Shown piece by piece: positions 9,214 through 18,113 of a stretch of DNA of 64,000 nt; position 1 is the stretch's first letter, and each line of letters starts with the position of its first letter. Origin of the DNA: VAZQ01 sp963817015 (GTDB lineage: Bacteria > Pseudomonadota > Alphaproteobacteria > Rhizobiales > Xanthobacteraceae); contig CAWFMV010000010.1 of assembly GCA_963817015.1 (NCBI GenBank), positions 496,001-560,000 of the forward strand, written 5' to 3'. The notes under the pieces were generated by a model. The model worked only from the letters and a program-made list of their open reading frames with translations. It was not told the origin of the DNA and searched no databases. The translations under genes and the position numbers were made by a program.

Positions 9214-10944
9214 GTGACTTGTAACGTAAAAGGCAAGCTTACTTTTAGCGCAAAAGGTCACCTTCGGTACTGTGCCACGACAACGACCGCCACTATCGCG
9301 CTGCTGGCCGGCGGTTATCTTGTGATGTCCGGCACGACTGCGGAAGCTAAGGACCTTGTGAAGTCCGGCACGACCGCAGAACCTGCAGCAAGCAGCAGCG
9401 ACGCCGGCAAGGGATTCTGGTTGACCGACTTGTGGGCTTCAGTGTGGCCCAGCTCCGACGATACCGCAGACCCACGCACACGCAGCAATGCAGAACGCAA
9501 GGGAAGCAGCAACGCGGACCGCAAGGAAAGCGGCAAGGTGGACCGCAAGCGCAAGGAGGACCTATTCCAACCCGGTCCAGACTATGACAAGAAATACGAT
9601 GCCAAGGGAAACGTCGACATTTACGGCGCGAAGGTCGCGGTCGAGGCGCCGCGCGCGATCGAGATAGGACGCGAGCAATACACCTCGGGTTTATACGACA
9701 AGGGCAATGCCCTCCTGGGTGACTTGAACCTGCTGGCGCCAGGCCTCTCCATCTACGGTGACTGGCGGACGGCGGTCGCCTACAACAGCAATGCCGGCAA
9801 GGATATCGCCCAGATCGCGACCCGGCTGAACATCGACGTCGACTACAAGTTCACCGCCACCGAACGACTCCACGCCTTCTTCACGCCGCTTCAGAAGAAC
9901 AATGCATTCACCCGCTTCGAGTTCGGCGGCGGCGACGGCAATAAGAAGTTCAACGATGAGTTCGACCTCAAGCCGCAGACGCTGTTCTTCGAGGGTGACC
10001 TCGGCTCGATCCTTTCGGGTGCCACCGGTAAACCATCCAGTTTCGACCTTCCCTTCACGGTTGGTCTTTTCCCACTGTTCCTGCAGAACGGAATCTGGGC
10101 GAACGACGCAATTCTGGGCGGCGCGGTGAGCCTCACCGCGAAGAACTCGCGGAAGCTGGGCCTTTCCAACTACGACATCACCCTCTTCGCCGGGTTCGAC
10201 AATGTCGACAACGCAGGCATCCTCGGAAAAGACAATCGCAACGCCAACGTCTATGGCGTCACCACCTTCATTGACGCCTTCGGCGGCTATATCGAAGCTG
10301 GCTACGGCCTATTACAGGGCGTCGACCAGCGGGCGGTCAGGCTGTTCCCCGACGTACCGGGCGCTCAGAACCTGACGGCCGGCCAACTGACGAACTTCTT
10401 CGCCGCCGCCTACACCCGGCGCTATTTCAACACCGTGTCGAACACGACCCGTGTGTTCGCAAACACCGGGAACGGCAAGAACGACGACGGCATTGTTGTC
10501 ATTTCGGAGAACAGCCTGATCTCGGGCTTGCCGAGCACGCTCATCCCCTACGCCAACTTCTTCGTCGGCGTGGGCAACCCTCAGCCCCTGGTCGATGGCA
10601 ATGGCGCGGGCATCCTGAAGAACGTCGGCATCAACTTCGAGACCGACGCCCTGACCGGCTTTCCCAAACTCAATGACAGCGGCTCCAATGCCTGGGGCGG
10701 CGCAGTCGGCATTCAGTATCTCTTCAATCTGGATCAACAGCTCGTTTTCGAGGCGGCCATGGTGCAGCCCTTCGGGACTCCAATCGCCGGCATCGGCGCC
10801 GCGAAACCGCAGTACGGCTTCGGTACTCGCTACCAGATCCCGATCAATGCGGCTTGGCTGTTCCGCGCCGACGCGACCTATCAGATCCTTGAGGGCGGCA
10901 AAGACAACTTCGGCCTCCGTACTGAGATCCGGAGGAAGTTTTGA
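9214..10944 (+). CDS. Outer-membrane beta-barrel protein next to the cytochromes
   Basis: The 576-residue product starts at a GTG preceded by a strong GGGGGAG ribosome site. A signal peptide ends near AEAK (about residue 46). A charged low-complexity stretch (about 85-125, rich in R, K, E, S, N) precedes a long beta-strand-rich region with alternating aromatic residues. It ends in RRKF; the terminal phenylalanine is the classic outer-membrane insertion signal. No family name can be given from sequence alone. Position directly after a multiheme cytochrome gene recalls porin-cytochrome conduits (MtrB, PioB), but it is shorter than those and similarity is not established. A plain porin is the alternative. 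Confidence 0.6.
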   Translation: MTCNVKGKLTFSAKGHLRYCATTTTATIALLAGGYLVMSGTTAEAKDLVKSGTTAEPAASSSDAGKGFWLTDLWASVWPSSDDTADPRTRSNAERKGSSNADRKESGKVDRKRKEDLFQPGPDYDKKYDAKGNVDIYGAKVAVEAPRAIEIGREQYTSGLYDKGNALLGDLNLLAPGLSIYGDWRTAVAYNSNAGKDIAQIATRLNIDVDYKFTATERLHAFFTPLQKNNAFTRFEFGGGDGNKKFNDEFDLKPQTLFFEGDLGSILSGATGKPSSFDLPFTVGLFPLFLQNGIWANDAILGGAVSLTAKNSRKLGLSNYDITLFAGFDNVDNAGILGKDNRNANVYGVTTFIDAFGGYIEAGYGLLQGVDQRAVRLFPDVPGAQNLTAGQLTNFFAAAYTRRYFNTVSNTTRVFANTGNGKNDDGIVVISENSLISGLPSTLIPYANFFVGVGNPQPLVDGNGAGILKNVGINFETDALTGFPKLNDSGSNAWGGAVGIQYLFNLDQQLVFEAAMVQPFGTPIAGIGAAKPQYGFGTRYQIPINAAWLFRADATYQILEGGKDNFGLRTEIRRKF

Positions 10945-10998
10945 TCAATCGCGAATGACGGTTCCGGTCTGGGACGGGAAACTATGCGAGGCAATCTC

Positions 10999-11302
10999 AT
11001 GAGTAATCGGAATTTGTTCGTATCTATTCTGATGACTGGCTTGTTGGCGGTCGGCTTCCTCAGCATAGCGCAAGTGGCTAATGCCGCCAACTTCGGGCGA
11101 GCGGTCCTATCTGAAGGCCGGCAAGAGCGTCAGGAGTCATGTGATTACGGTCAAACCCCGTCGTCACGGCCCCCGAATTTATCTGCCGATAGGTCCAGCC
11201 TCTGTCTACTGTGACTATCCCTACTATTACAGCCGCGGTCACTATCCGACGCACATAGGGGGCTATGTCTACTATCCCTACAACTACCGCAGTTACTGTT
11301 GA
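10999..11302 (+). pseudogene. Small secreted tyrosine-rich protein, frameshifted
   Basis: The first frame gives a clear signal peptide (LFVSILMTGLLAVGFLSIAQVANA) and ends out of frame. The second continues ERSYLKAGKSVRSHVITVKP and a C-terminus rich in Y, H, G and P (YCDYPYYYSRGHYP, YVYYPYNYRSYC). Dropping one G from the GGG run near 11094 joins them into a product of about 100 residues. Similar small Tyr-rich exported proteins occur in rhizobia without known function. Position downstream of the barrel suggests co-expression. A role in the cytochrome system is speculation. Confidence 0.55.
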
Positions 11303-11390
11303 GGCTTAACCGAGGTCCTGGATTCACCCTGCCGCCAGGGGCGTAGGAACCGATGACCGTGAGGTCGCATCTAAGTTTCGGAGCTTGCAG

Positions 11391-12296
11391 ATGTCTTGGA
11401 CTCTCCTGGGCGGGCTTCTTCCCTCCTTAATCGCGATATCAGCGCTGCTCATCTTTGCGCTGAGATCGGACGCGACGAGACTTGCTCTCCTCTCGCGACT
11501 GCGATCATCGAGCTGGTTCGGCCAAGACCTTCGAGGCACCGCAGGGATGTCGATTGTGGCTGCCGCGGGCTTTCTCCTCGTTGCAGGCATTGGCGCAGCT
11601 ACTTCTTATTTCGGGGATCCTCCCGAAGTAGCCGGCTCAGAGGCGCGTTCTGGATCGGATGGCGACACGCTTGCGCGCCTCAAGGACTACACGCGTTCTA
11701 TTGGAACCAAAGAGCCGGCATCTGTGGCGGCAGCTGGCAAACCGCTGCCTGATGTGAACACCATGATCGAACGGCTAGCGGCTCGGCTCGAGACCACACC
11801 AGACGACCTCAAAGGCTGGCAGATGCTCGGTTGGTCCTACCTCAGCACGGCGCACTATGAACAGGCAGCCACAGCCTATGCGAAAGCGTTGGCGCTTGAT
11901 CCGAATTCCGCCGAACTCAAGCTCTCGTACGAGGAGGCCAAGGCGAAGGCCGCCGAAAGCAACAATTTGGAGACCGCCTCGTCTTTACAAACCGAGGGCG
12001 TCGGCAAGGGTGGTGACGGACTAAGCGTTGAGAAAAATGCCAAGTCCGAAGCGATGCCTCCGCACGAGAGTGACGCCGTCGTCCGATCGATGGTCGATCG
12101 CCTGGCGGATCGCCTGGAGAGTTCTCCGCGAGACGTCGAGGGCTGGACTCTCCTAATGCGCTCTCGAATTGTGCGCGGTGAGAAAGAGATCGCAGCAACT
12201 GCGTTCCGAAAGGCGATCGAGGTCTTCAAGGACGACTTGGAAGCATCGAGCACGATTACGGCTACGGCGATTGAGCTCGGCCTGAAGGCTCGATGA
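11391..12296 (+). CDS. CcmI/CycH-like TPR protein (cytochrome c maturation accessory)
   Basis: The 301-residue product has two membrane helices near the N-terminus (about 7-28 and 50-72) followed by a periplasmic region with tetratricopeptide-like repeats (LPDVNTMIERLAARLETTPD, GWQMLGWSYLSTAHYEQAAT; a second set at about 225-290). This matches the layout of CcmI/CycH, which presents apocytochrome c to the heme ligation machinery. It starts at the ATG after gcttgcag. The neighbouring genes need heme on 19 or more CxxCH sites, so a dedicated maturation helper is plausible. No other ccm genes are in the window. Confidence 0.6.
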   Translation: MSWTLLGGLLPSLIAISALLIFALRSDATRLALLSRLRSSSWFGQDLRGTAGMSIVAAAGFLLVAGIGAATSYFGDPPEVAGSEARSGSDGDTLARLKDYTRSIGTKEPASVAAAGKPLPDVNTMIERLAARLETTPDDLKGWQMLGWSYLSTAHYEQAATAYAKALALDPNSAELKLSYEEAKAKAAESNNLETASSLQTEGVGKGGDGLSVEKNAKSEAMPPHESDAVVRSMVDRLADRLESSPRDVEGWTLLMRSRIVRGEKEIAATAFRKAIEVFKDDLEASSTITATAIELGLKAR

Positions 12297-12490
12297 CTGC
12301 TCTGCATCTTGCCGGAACGCATGCGATGATGGTTGACCTCAGGAGGGATTTTCAGGCCTGCGTTTTGATCGCACGGCGGTCGCCGGATCGCTCGCGAGGT
12401 GACTATCAAAACGACCATCATCGAAGAAATATAAGGAACAAAAAGAAGCTCATCTTCAACGAAAGAGACAATGTAAAAGCTCCAGAGAAC

Positions 12491-12547
12491 AGGTTCACCC
12501 TGACAGAGCTCGGCGCGGTCGCCGAATTTGAGCGAGCACGTCTTTTA
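12491..12547 (+). pseudogene. Short fragment resembling a serine resolvase helix
   Basis: The frame reads RFTLTELGAVAEFERARLL, close to the LxxLGAxAEFER segment at the start of the long helix of serine recombinases. The rest of the 12297-12665 gap (about 370 bases) shows no other recombinase motif and no complete gene. If real, it marks an old mobile-element insertion at the edge of the cytochrome locus. Confidence 0.3.
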
Positions 12548-12665
12548 AAAGCCAAGTTGCCGTCCCGCGGACGTCGTTTTTCTGTTCTATTGTCTCAGCT
12601 TCAAATTGGGATAATTCCAGCACCGCGAGAAGCTTCCAAAATGGAAAACGTTAGTTCCGCCAAAA

Positions 12666-13100
12666 ATGGGGAACAGCATGTTTCTTGATCTCCGCGGGCG
12701 ATGCGGCAAGAGAGATCGCCGTTTCTTCAATTATCGAGCAACCGTGCTCACCCCTATGGTTCTCCTAACGACGGTGAGCTGCTCAACCCTCCCCATTGAT
12801 ATTCTTGCATTTGACGAATGCGATTTGTCTTCAGGCATAGTGACCGAGGAGCAGGTGCTTCAAGTAGCACCCTCGAAGGTTCGACGAGAGCAAGTATCTC
12901 CGAAGGCTAGACGCGAGCAGCCCAGCACCTCCGCGACGCCCAAGGTTGTGCCGGTGCGTGCGACGAATGCGACTAGCCGATCTGGTTCGGGCGACGCTTC
13001 GAAAAAGGCGAACACGCCACCACAGATCGATGCTCGAAAAGAGCAGCAGCTCTTCAACGAATTTCTGGAATGGCGGAATCGCCAAATAAGCCCGTTGTGA
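12666..13100 (+). CDS. Putative lipoprotein, unknown function
   Basis: The 144-residue product has a hydrophobic segment ending VLLTTVSCST, a plausible lipobox with lipidated C39. A low-complexity basic/Ser/Ala/Thr-rich middle and a charged C-terminus (QQLFNEFLEWRNRQ) follow. An internal ATG at 12678 could be the true start. No family is recognised. It follows the cytochrome arm but is separated from it by a 370-base gap, so it may not belong to it. Confidence 0.4.
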   Translation: MGNSMFLDLRGRCGKRDRRFFNYRATVLTPMVLLTTVSCSTLPIDILAFDECDLSSGIVTEEQVLQVAPSKVRREQVSPKARREQPSTSATPKVVPVRATNATSRSGSGDASKKANTPPQIDARKEQQLFNEFLEWRNRQISPL

Positions 13101-13485
13101 CGGCTGACGCCTAATACAGGCTCGCTAGGCTCATGTTGCCCTTTAATGTCCCTGAAGTGCCTCGCACCCCATGGCCGCGGCGCACCTTATTTCATGGGCT
13201 TGCATCCAGGGGTCCATCGCAAGCCGTTCCATTGCAAGCGGCGCAACCGCAAGCCAAATAACTGAAACGTTGTGTCTTTTGGCTATCTGCGCCGAGCAAG
13301 CGACATTCCGGTCGATCCCTCCGCCATCACGAAGCAACAGGCACTGTCGAAAGCATCGCCAAGCGCTAGAGGTGCAGCGTACCTGTGCCGGGTCTGAGAC
13401 CGAGCGCTGTACAAATTGCCCCGCCAACCCAGGCTACTCACGCCTCTTCGGGAAATGGCTGCCTGCGCCGTTATCAGCTTCGGCG
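13101..13485. other. Intergenic region between cytochrome locus and Nit1C operon
   Basis: About 385 bases between convergent genes. A minus-strand open frame contains scattered cysteines but no family is recognised, so I do not call it. No clear terminator hairpin was found. Confidence 0.3.
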
Positions 13486-14373
13486 CTAGCGAGCTCGCAA
13501 CCGTCGGAGCGTAAAGATATCGGCGATGGCAAAATTGTCCTGCGCCCGCTCCAGGCGGTACCAGTGGCCGAGCTCCCTCTCCTCCTGCTGAACCTGGAGC
13601 AGGCTCGCGACCACGCGTTCGCCCGGGTCGATATTGCCGCGGTAGACGATGTCGCGCCGGCGTGTTGTGGGGAACGGGGCGTCCGGACGGAAGAATGCCC
13701 ATTCGGCACGATCAACGAAGGCCTGAAAGCTCGCGAAATACAGAAAGTCGGCGCCGTTGAAATCCTGTCCAGGACAGGGATCGATGACAAAACGGTCGAC
13801 AACCGCCGCCTTGCTTCGCTCGAAGCCGAGATGCGTGCACCATTGATTGGAACGCAACGCAGCAGCCTCAGCCGCGAATGCAGTGGCGTGCGGCGCCGGC
13901 TCCGGCGGCGCCAAACAGGGGACTTCGACCCGGGCGATCGAATGGTTCCGGCCCTTCTGTGCACGCTTGACGAAGGTTGAGGTCATGACGACCTCGGCTA
14001 TCGGGCGCGCCCGAACAGAGAGCCGGTGAGTGCTTGTGAATTGTGTGCGCGAGATGCGCACAAGCTGCGAGGCGATGACGAGCTCGTCATGCTCCCGTAC
14101 GGTGTCAAGCGCGGCATCGCGAACCGAGACTGCCAGGAAGGCTGCGTAGATTGGCTCGCCGGCCTCATCGCGGAAGTCTGGCCGAGCAAGACCGGCGGCG
14201 GCCGCCAGTTGAAACCAGTGGCGGTGACCGCACTCCTTGAGCAGCCAGGTCTCCGACAACCCACCGAAGGCCAGATGCGGCATTCCCAGAACGATGACGT
14301 CCGGCAGCGGCGACAGCGTCGCCCCGTGGCGGAGCAGATGCGTCAGCTCGATCGGCCGGATGAGACTGTTCAT
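13486..14373 (-). CDS. LnmK/Pnap_2097-like double-hotdog protein, last gene of Nit1C operon
   Basis: The 295-residue product starts MNSLIRPIELTHLLRHGATL and contains LSETWLLKECGHRHWF, TSTFVKRAQKGRN and NGADFLYFASFQAFVDRAEW. This is the pattern of two fused hotdog domains seen in LnmK-type acyltransferase/decarboxylases and the related Pnap_2097 proteins. The ATG overlaps the nitH stop (ATGA), so it is translated with the cluster. A function on an acyl or polyketide-like intermediate is inferred from the fold. It suggests the Nit1C pathway here makes or modifies a small molecule. Family assignment is from memory of the motif pattern. Confidence 0.6.
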   Translation of the reverse strand: MNSLIRPIELTHLLRHGATLSPLPDVIVLGMPHLAFGGLSETWLLKECGHRHWFQLAAAAGLARPDFRDEAGEPIYAAFLAVSVRDAALDTVREHDELVIASQLVRISRTQFTSTHRLSVRARPIAEVVMTSTFVKRAQKGRNHSIARVEVPCLAPPEPAPHATAFAAEAAALRSNQWCTHLGFERSKAAVVDRFVIDPCPGQDFNGADFLYFASFQAFVDRAEWAFFRPDAPFPTTRRRDIVYRGNIDPGERVVASLLQVQQEERELGHWYRLERAQDNFAIADIFTLRRLRAR

Positions 14374-15677
14374 GCCGCGCCTATGATCCGATCGCAGCTT
14401 CGTTGACGACACTGCGGCTCTCTCCGCGGCGCCAGGCCGACGCGAGCCTTGATGTGCTCCGCCAAGTATTCCGCGTCGCGGGCCACGCCGGAGAACCGAC
14501 CCGAGCCCCAGGTGTAGAGCCAGGGCAGTCCGAGAAAATACACGCCCGGAACCGGCGTCACTCCACGCACATGGGCAGGCTGGCCGCGCCCGTTGAAAAC
14601 GGGCAGGTCGATCCAACTGTAGTCGGTGCGAAAGCCGATGCACCAGACAATGGAGGTGATGCCAGCCGCACGGTAGTCGAGCTCGGTCCGCTCCTGCGCT
14701 GGGGTCCAGACCGGGCGATAACGCGGCTCCTCCGGCGCCGAGACGCCCTGTTTGCGGATGAAGCCGTCGATGCTGGTCTTGATGCTTTCCGAGACCTGAT
14801 CGGCCTGGTCGAGGCACTGCTTGAGATCGTCGTCGAGCCCGAGCTTGTTCCCGCTGACGTCAAGCAGGCGGCCATAGAGCTCCATGCCCTCCAGCGCGCG
14901 CTGGCGCAGATCGATGTCGCGGCCGCCGTCGCGGCCGGTGACGTAGTGATTGGTCTTGTCGCGCACGCCCTCGCGCAACGGATGCTCGTGCACTGGAATG
15001 TCGTAATATCCCATCAGGTGCAGCCATTCGACCACGTCCTTGCCGCGATAACGCCGCGCCACCCGCGGCGCATCGCCGATGCACAGATGGACCTTGCGGC
15101 CGGCGAGATGCAGATCCTCCGCGATCTGGCAGCCGGATTGTCCGCTGCCCACCACCAGCACTGCGCCAGCGGGAAGCATGTCAGGATTGCGGTAGGCCGA
15201 GGATTGAATCTGCACGATGTCGCCTGGGAGCCGTTCGGCGCAGCGCGGGATGATGGGGATTTGATAGCCGCCGGCCGCGATGACCACCTGATCCGCAACG
15301 TGAACACCATCCGTCGCGTCGAGCGTGAATCCGTGCAGCGCATCGCTGCGCACACTGCGCACAGTGACCCCTTCTCGCAGCGGAGGATTGAACGAGGAGA
15401 TGAAGTCGTCGAGATAACTGACGATCTCATCTCTCAGCATGAAGCCGTGCGGGTCCGGACCTCGATATGGAAAGCCGGGCAGCTGGCATTGCCAGTTCGG
15501 CGTCACCAGACAGAACGTGTCCCAGCGCTCGGCTCGCCAGGCCTGCCCGGCACGCTCTTTTTCCAGCACGACATGGTCGATGCCGCTGCTGGCGAGATAC
15601 CAGCTGATCGATAGACCGGCCTGGCCGCCGCCGACCACGGCAACGGAATGGCGCGCGACGGGAGTTGATTGTGCCAT
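14370..15677 (-). CDS. nitH: MSMEG_0569-type flavin-dependent oxidoreductase (NitH)
   Basis: The 435-residue product has the FAD-binding GGGQAGLSISWYL motif at about residue 16, a second Rossmann motif (VVGSGQSGCQIAEDL, about residue 175) for NAD(P)H, and a conserved end (FLGLPWLYTWGSGRFSGVA). This matches flavin-containing monooxygenase-like enzymes of the nitrilase-associated Nit1C cluster. In Pseudomonas that cluster is linked to cyanide assimilation; the substrate of this enzyme is not known. It is 17 bases after the MSMEG_0570-like gene and overlaps the next gene by ATGA. Confidence 0.8.
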   Translation of the reverse strand: MAQSTPVARHSVAVVGGGQAGLSISWYLASSGIDHVVLEKERAGQAWRAERWDTFCLVTPNWQCQLPGFPYRGPDPHGFMLRDEIVSYLDDFISSFNPPLREGVTVRSVRSDALHGFTLDATDGVHVADQVVIAAGGYQIPIIPRCAERLPGDIVQIQSSAYRNPDMLPAGAVLVVGSGQSGCQIAEDLHLAGRKVHLCIGDAPRVARRYRGKDVVEWLHLMGYYDIPVHEHPLREGVRDKTNHYVTGRDGGRDIDLRQRALEGMELYGRLLDVSGNKLGLDDDLKQCLDQADQVSESIKTSIDGFIRKQGVSAPEEPRYRPVWTPAQERTELDYRAAGITSIVWCIGFRTDYSWIDLPVFNGRGQPAHVRGVTPVPGVYFLGLPWLYTWGSGRFSGVARDAEYLAEHIKARVGLAPRREPQCRQRSCDRIIGAA

Positions 15678-15694
15678 GGTTGCGACTCCTCGTC

Positions 15695-15982
15695 CTACTC
15701 TTCGAAGGCGTCGACGGTCACACGCGCATCGGCGACATCGCCAAATGCCATCGCGGCGGACTCGATCCGGGCAAGCTGGGTGATGGCCTGGGAGCAGGCG
15801 AAGCCGTACTTCGCCCGCACCCTTTCATTCGCGATATTGAGCGCGGCCCGGCTGCGCGCGACAAAGTCCGCGAGCGGATAGCTCTCTCCGACCGAGAAAT
15901 AGTCCTTTATCACCAGCGATGGCGAGTAACAGGCTTCTGCTGTGCCGTCCGGCCACCGAATGAAGAAGCGCATTTCAGGCAT
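15695..15982 (-). CDS. MSMEG_0570-type nitrogen starvation response protein
   Basis: A 95-residue protein (MPEMRFFIRWPDGTAEACYS, ending DARVTVDAFEE) with the size and sequence character of the small MSMEG_0570 family found only in Nit1C clusters. The middle (VGESYPLADFVARSRAALNIANERV) is probably helical. Its start overlaps the end of the glycosyltransferase by 8 bases. Molecular function is unknown; the name reflects genomic context. Confidence 0.75.
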   Translation of the reverse strand: MPEMRFFIRWPDGTAEACYSPSLVIKDYFSVGESYPLADFVARSRAALNIANERVRAKYGFACSQAITQLARIESAAMAFGDVADARVTVDAFEE

Positions 15983-17136
15983 GAACCGCCTCCCTCAGCC
16001 TGTCATAGACCGCAAGATGGGCTTGCGCGGTTGTCCGCCAGTCGTGCCGTCTGGCGACGTGGAGCCCGCGAGCGACGAGACGTTCGCGGCATCGAGCATC
16101 GAGCGAGGCGGACATGGCCTCGGCGATGGCCGTCGGATTGAACGGATCGCACCACATCACGTCGTCATCGCCGAGATATTCGATGAAGGGTGCGATCCGC
16201 GATGTCACCACTGGCACCCCACTCGCCATCGCTTCGAGCACCACGAGGCCGAAGCCCTCTTTCGTCGAGGGAAAAACCAGCGTCGTGGCGGCGCGATAGA
16301 GCGCGGGCATCAGCTCCTGCGGCCAGGGACCGGTGCGGATCACGGCGTCGTCTGGCAGCCCGCTCTGTGCAAGAACGGCGGAAAAGCGCTCCTGATAGGC
16401 GCCATGGTCCAACAGCGAGGCGCCTCCGGCGATCACCAGGCGTGCACGTAGGATGCCGCGCATGGACGATCTGAAAGGCTTCAAGCAGCCGGATCGTGTT
16501 CTTGCGTTCTTCGACTCCGCCGACCGCGAGAAACACCGGCGTCCCAGGCGACAGGCCGAGCCGAGCGCGCAGCGCCAAATCCGTTGCGTCGGGCGTTGGC
16601 GAAAAGCGCTCCATATCCACGCCATTACCGACATGATGCGCATCGCGACCGAGCTCGCGCCCAAGCCACCGCCGCCACACGCGGCTGACCACGAAGAGGG
16701 CGTCGGCCGCAGTGATCGAGCGCAACTGCAGGGCCGAGAGACGCTCGTCATCGAACGTGTCGACATGGTGTACGGTGCGGGCAAAGCCTTGGATGAGGCC
16801 GCGCTCCTTCAGCGTCGCCATGGCGTTTCCCGAAATCCCATCCTGGGCATGCCAGATGTCGAACTGCCGGTTCCGGGCCGATTTGAAATAGCGGAGATAG
16901 TCGGCGATGCGGGACTCGACCATCGCAACGACATCTCGTCCGGCGGGCGCGGCAGCAACGCACGCCGTCCGGCAGGACGCGTCGCGGAAAAAGCCCGCGC
17001 CCGTCGCATCCGGCGCGTGCACGGTCGGCTCATGACGCAGACGGCCAAGCGCCTCGCCGAGCTCGAGCGCATGTACCACGCCGCCGCGCGGGTTGGTCGA
17101 GTGCGTCAGAATCGCGATGCGCAGCGGTCTAGTCAT
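15975..17136 (-). pseudogene. MSMEG_0565-type GT-B glycosyltransferase, frameshifted
   Basis: The N-terminal half (MTRPLRIAILTHSTNPRGGV, HVGNGVDMERF) is a GT-B acceptor domain. The C-terminal half has RTGPWPQELMPALYRAATT and STKEGFGLVVLEAMASGVPV, the conserved glycosyltransferase group 1 donor-binding motif. They are in different frames; removing one base near 16445 turns HARHPTC into HPTARLVIAGGASLLD. The restored product is about 386 residues, normal for the family. The start overlaps the nitF stop (ATGA). A sugar-transfer step inside a nitrilase cluster is unexplained in the literature I know. Confidence 0.75.
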
Positions 17137-18113
17137 GCGAACGCCCCGACCTGGTGGCAACCGATCAGCGGCTCGCGGGTAAAATCCCAGATCGGCTCGG
17201 TCGCCATGCCATCGCTGAGGAGCACCCGGCGATCCGGCGTGACTTGCCCAATATCGGCTGCCGCAATGCCGCGCGCCGTGAAGCGCGCCAGCACGGCCGG
17301 CACATTCACGGGCGGAACCGCCAGGAGATAACCGTAGCTTGGAAACGTCTGCAGCCAGCGCTCAAGCGCAACGCCCTCGGGTTTCGGCACGCGCGTCACA
17401 TCGATCGTCGCTCCGACGCCGGAACATTCGGCGAGCATCATCGCCGTGCCGATGACGCCGCCTTGCGAGATATCCTTGGCAGCCTCCGCCAGGCCGGATT
17501 CGGAAATCGCCGGCAGCAGATCAAGATCGGCGCGCAGCCGCGCGGATGGAGCGTCGGTTGCAGCCTCCCAGTTCGAGAACGGCTCGCGATAGCGGCCGCG
17601 CAGATCGATTGCGGCAACCAGGCGATCGGCGGGACGCGCGTCGAAAGAGGTCAGGAGGCGTTGCGCGCGGCCGAGAATCGCGACCGACAATTGCCCGCGA
17701 TCGGTGCGCGTATTGGTGTGTCCCCCGACGACGGGAACGCCAAAGGCCTCCGACGCCGCCCGCATGCCGGCCAGCACTGGCGCTGCATCGGCGTCGCTCG
17801 CCGCCCAGACCGCATCGACCACTGCGATCGGCCGTCCGCCCATCGCGGCAACGTCGGACACGTTCACCATCACACCACACCATCCGGCGAACCAGGGATC
17901 GCCCGCGACGAACTCGTTCATGAAGCCTTCGATCGCGAGCAGCAGGAAGCCGTCGCCATCCGGAATGGCGGCGCAGTCGTCGCCGACCGGAACGACGGAC
18001 GACATCGACACACCGAGCCTCGCGGCCACTGCGGCGATGTCGCGCTTCGCCGCGAAGCCACGGCTCGCGCGCAGCGTCGCAGCAAGCTCAGCAAGCGCGA
18101 TGGAACCGAGCAT
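17133..18113 (-). CDS. nitF: Sll0787-type AIR synthase-like protein (NitF)
   Basis: The 326-residue product is related to PurM/SelD/HypE ATP-dependent enzymes. It has VPVGDDCAAIPDGDG (nucleotide/metal-binding aspartates), NVSDVAAMGGRP and VVGGHTNTR, and a C-terminal half with KDISQGGVIGTAMML. The start is set by an ATGA overlap with nitE; longer in-frame starts would run through that gene. AIR synthase-like proteins activate carbonyl or amide oxygens with ATP. The substrate in Nit1C is unknown. Confidence 0.8.
   Translation of the reverse strand: MLGSIALAELAATLRASRGFAAKRDIAAVAARLGVSMSSVVPVGDDCAAIPDGDGFLLLAIEGFMNEFVAGDPWFAGWCGVMVNVSDVAAMGGRPIAVVDAVWAASDADAAPVLAGMRAASEAFGVPVVGGHTNTRTDRGQLSVAILGRAQRLLTSFDARPADRLVAAIDLRGRYREPFSNWEAATDAPSARLRADLDLLPAISESGLAEAAKDISQGGVIGTAMMLAECSGVGATIDVTRVPKPEGVALERWLQTFPSYGYLLAVPPVNVPAVLARFTARGIAAADIGQVTPDRRVLLSDGMATEPIWDFTREPLIGCHQVGAFA

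Noticed and set aside
7425..9236. 603-residue minus-strand open frame opposite the pentaheme cytochrome
   Set aside because: It mirrors the real gene on the other strand, has no recognisable domain, and the plus-strand frame has five CxxCH motifs.
13143..13427. Minus-strand 94-residue frame with several cysteines
   Set aside because: The cysteine spacing does not match any metal-binding family I recognise, and there is no ribosome site.
14403..15614. 403-residue plus-strand frame opposite nitH
   Set aside because: Antisense shadow; the minus-strand frame has two Rossmann motifs and fits the operon.
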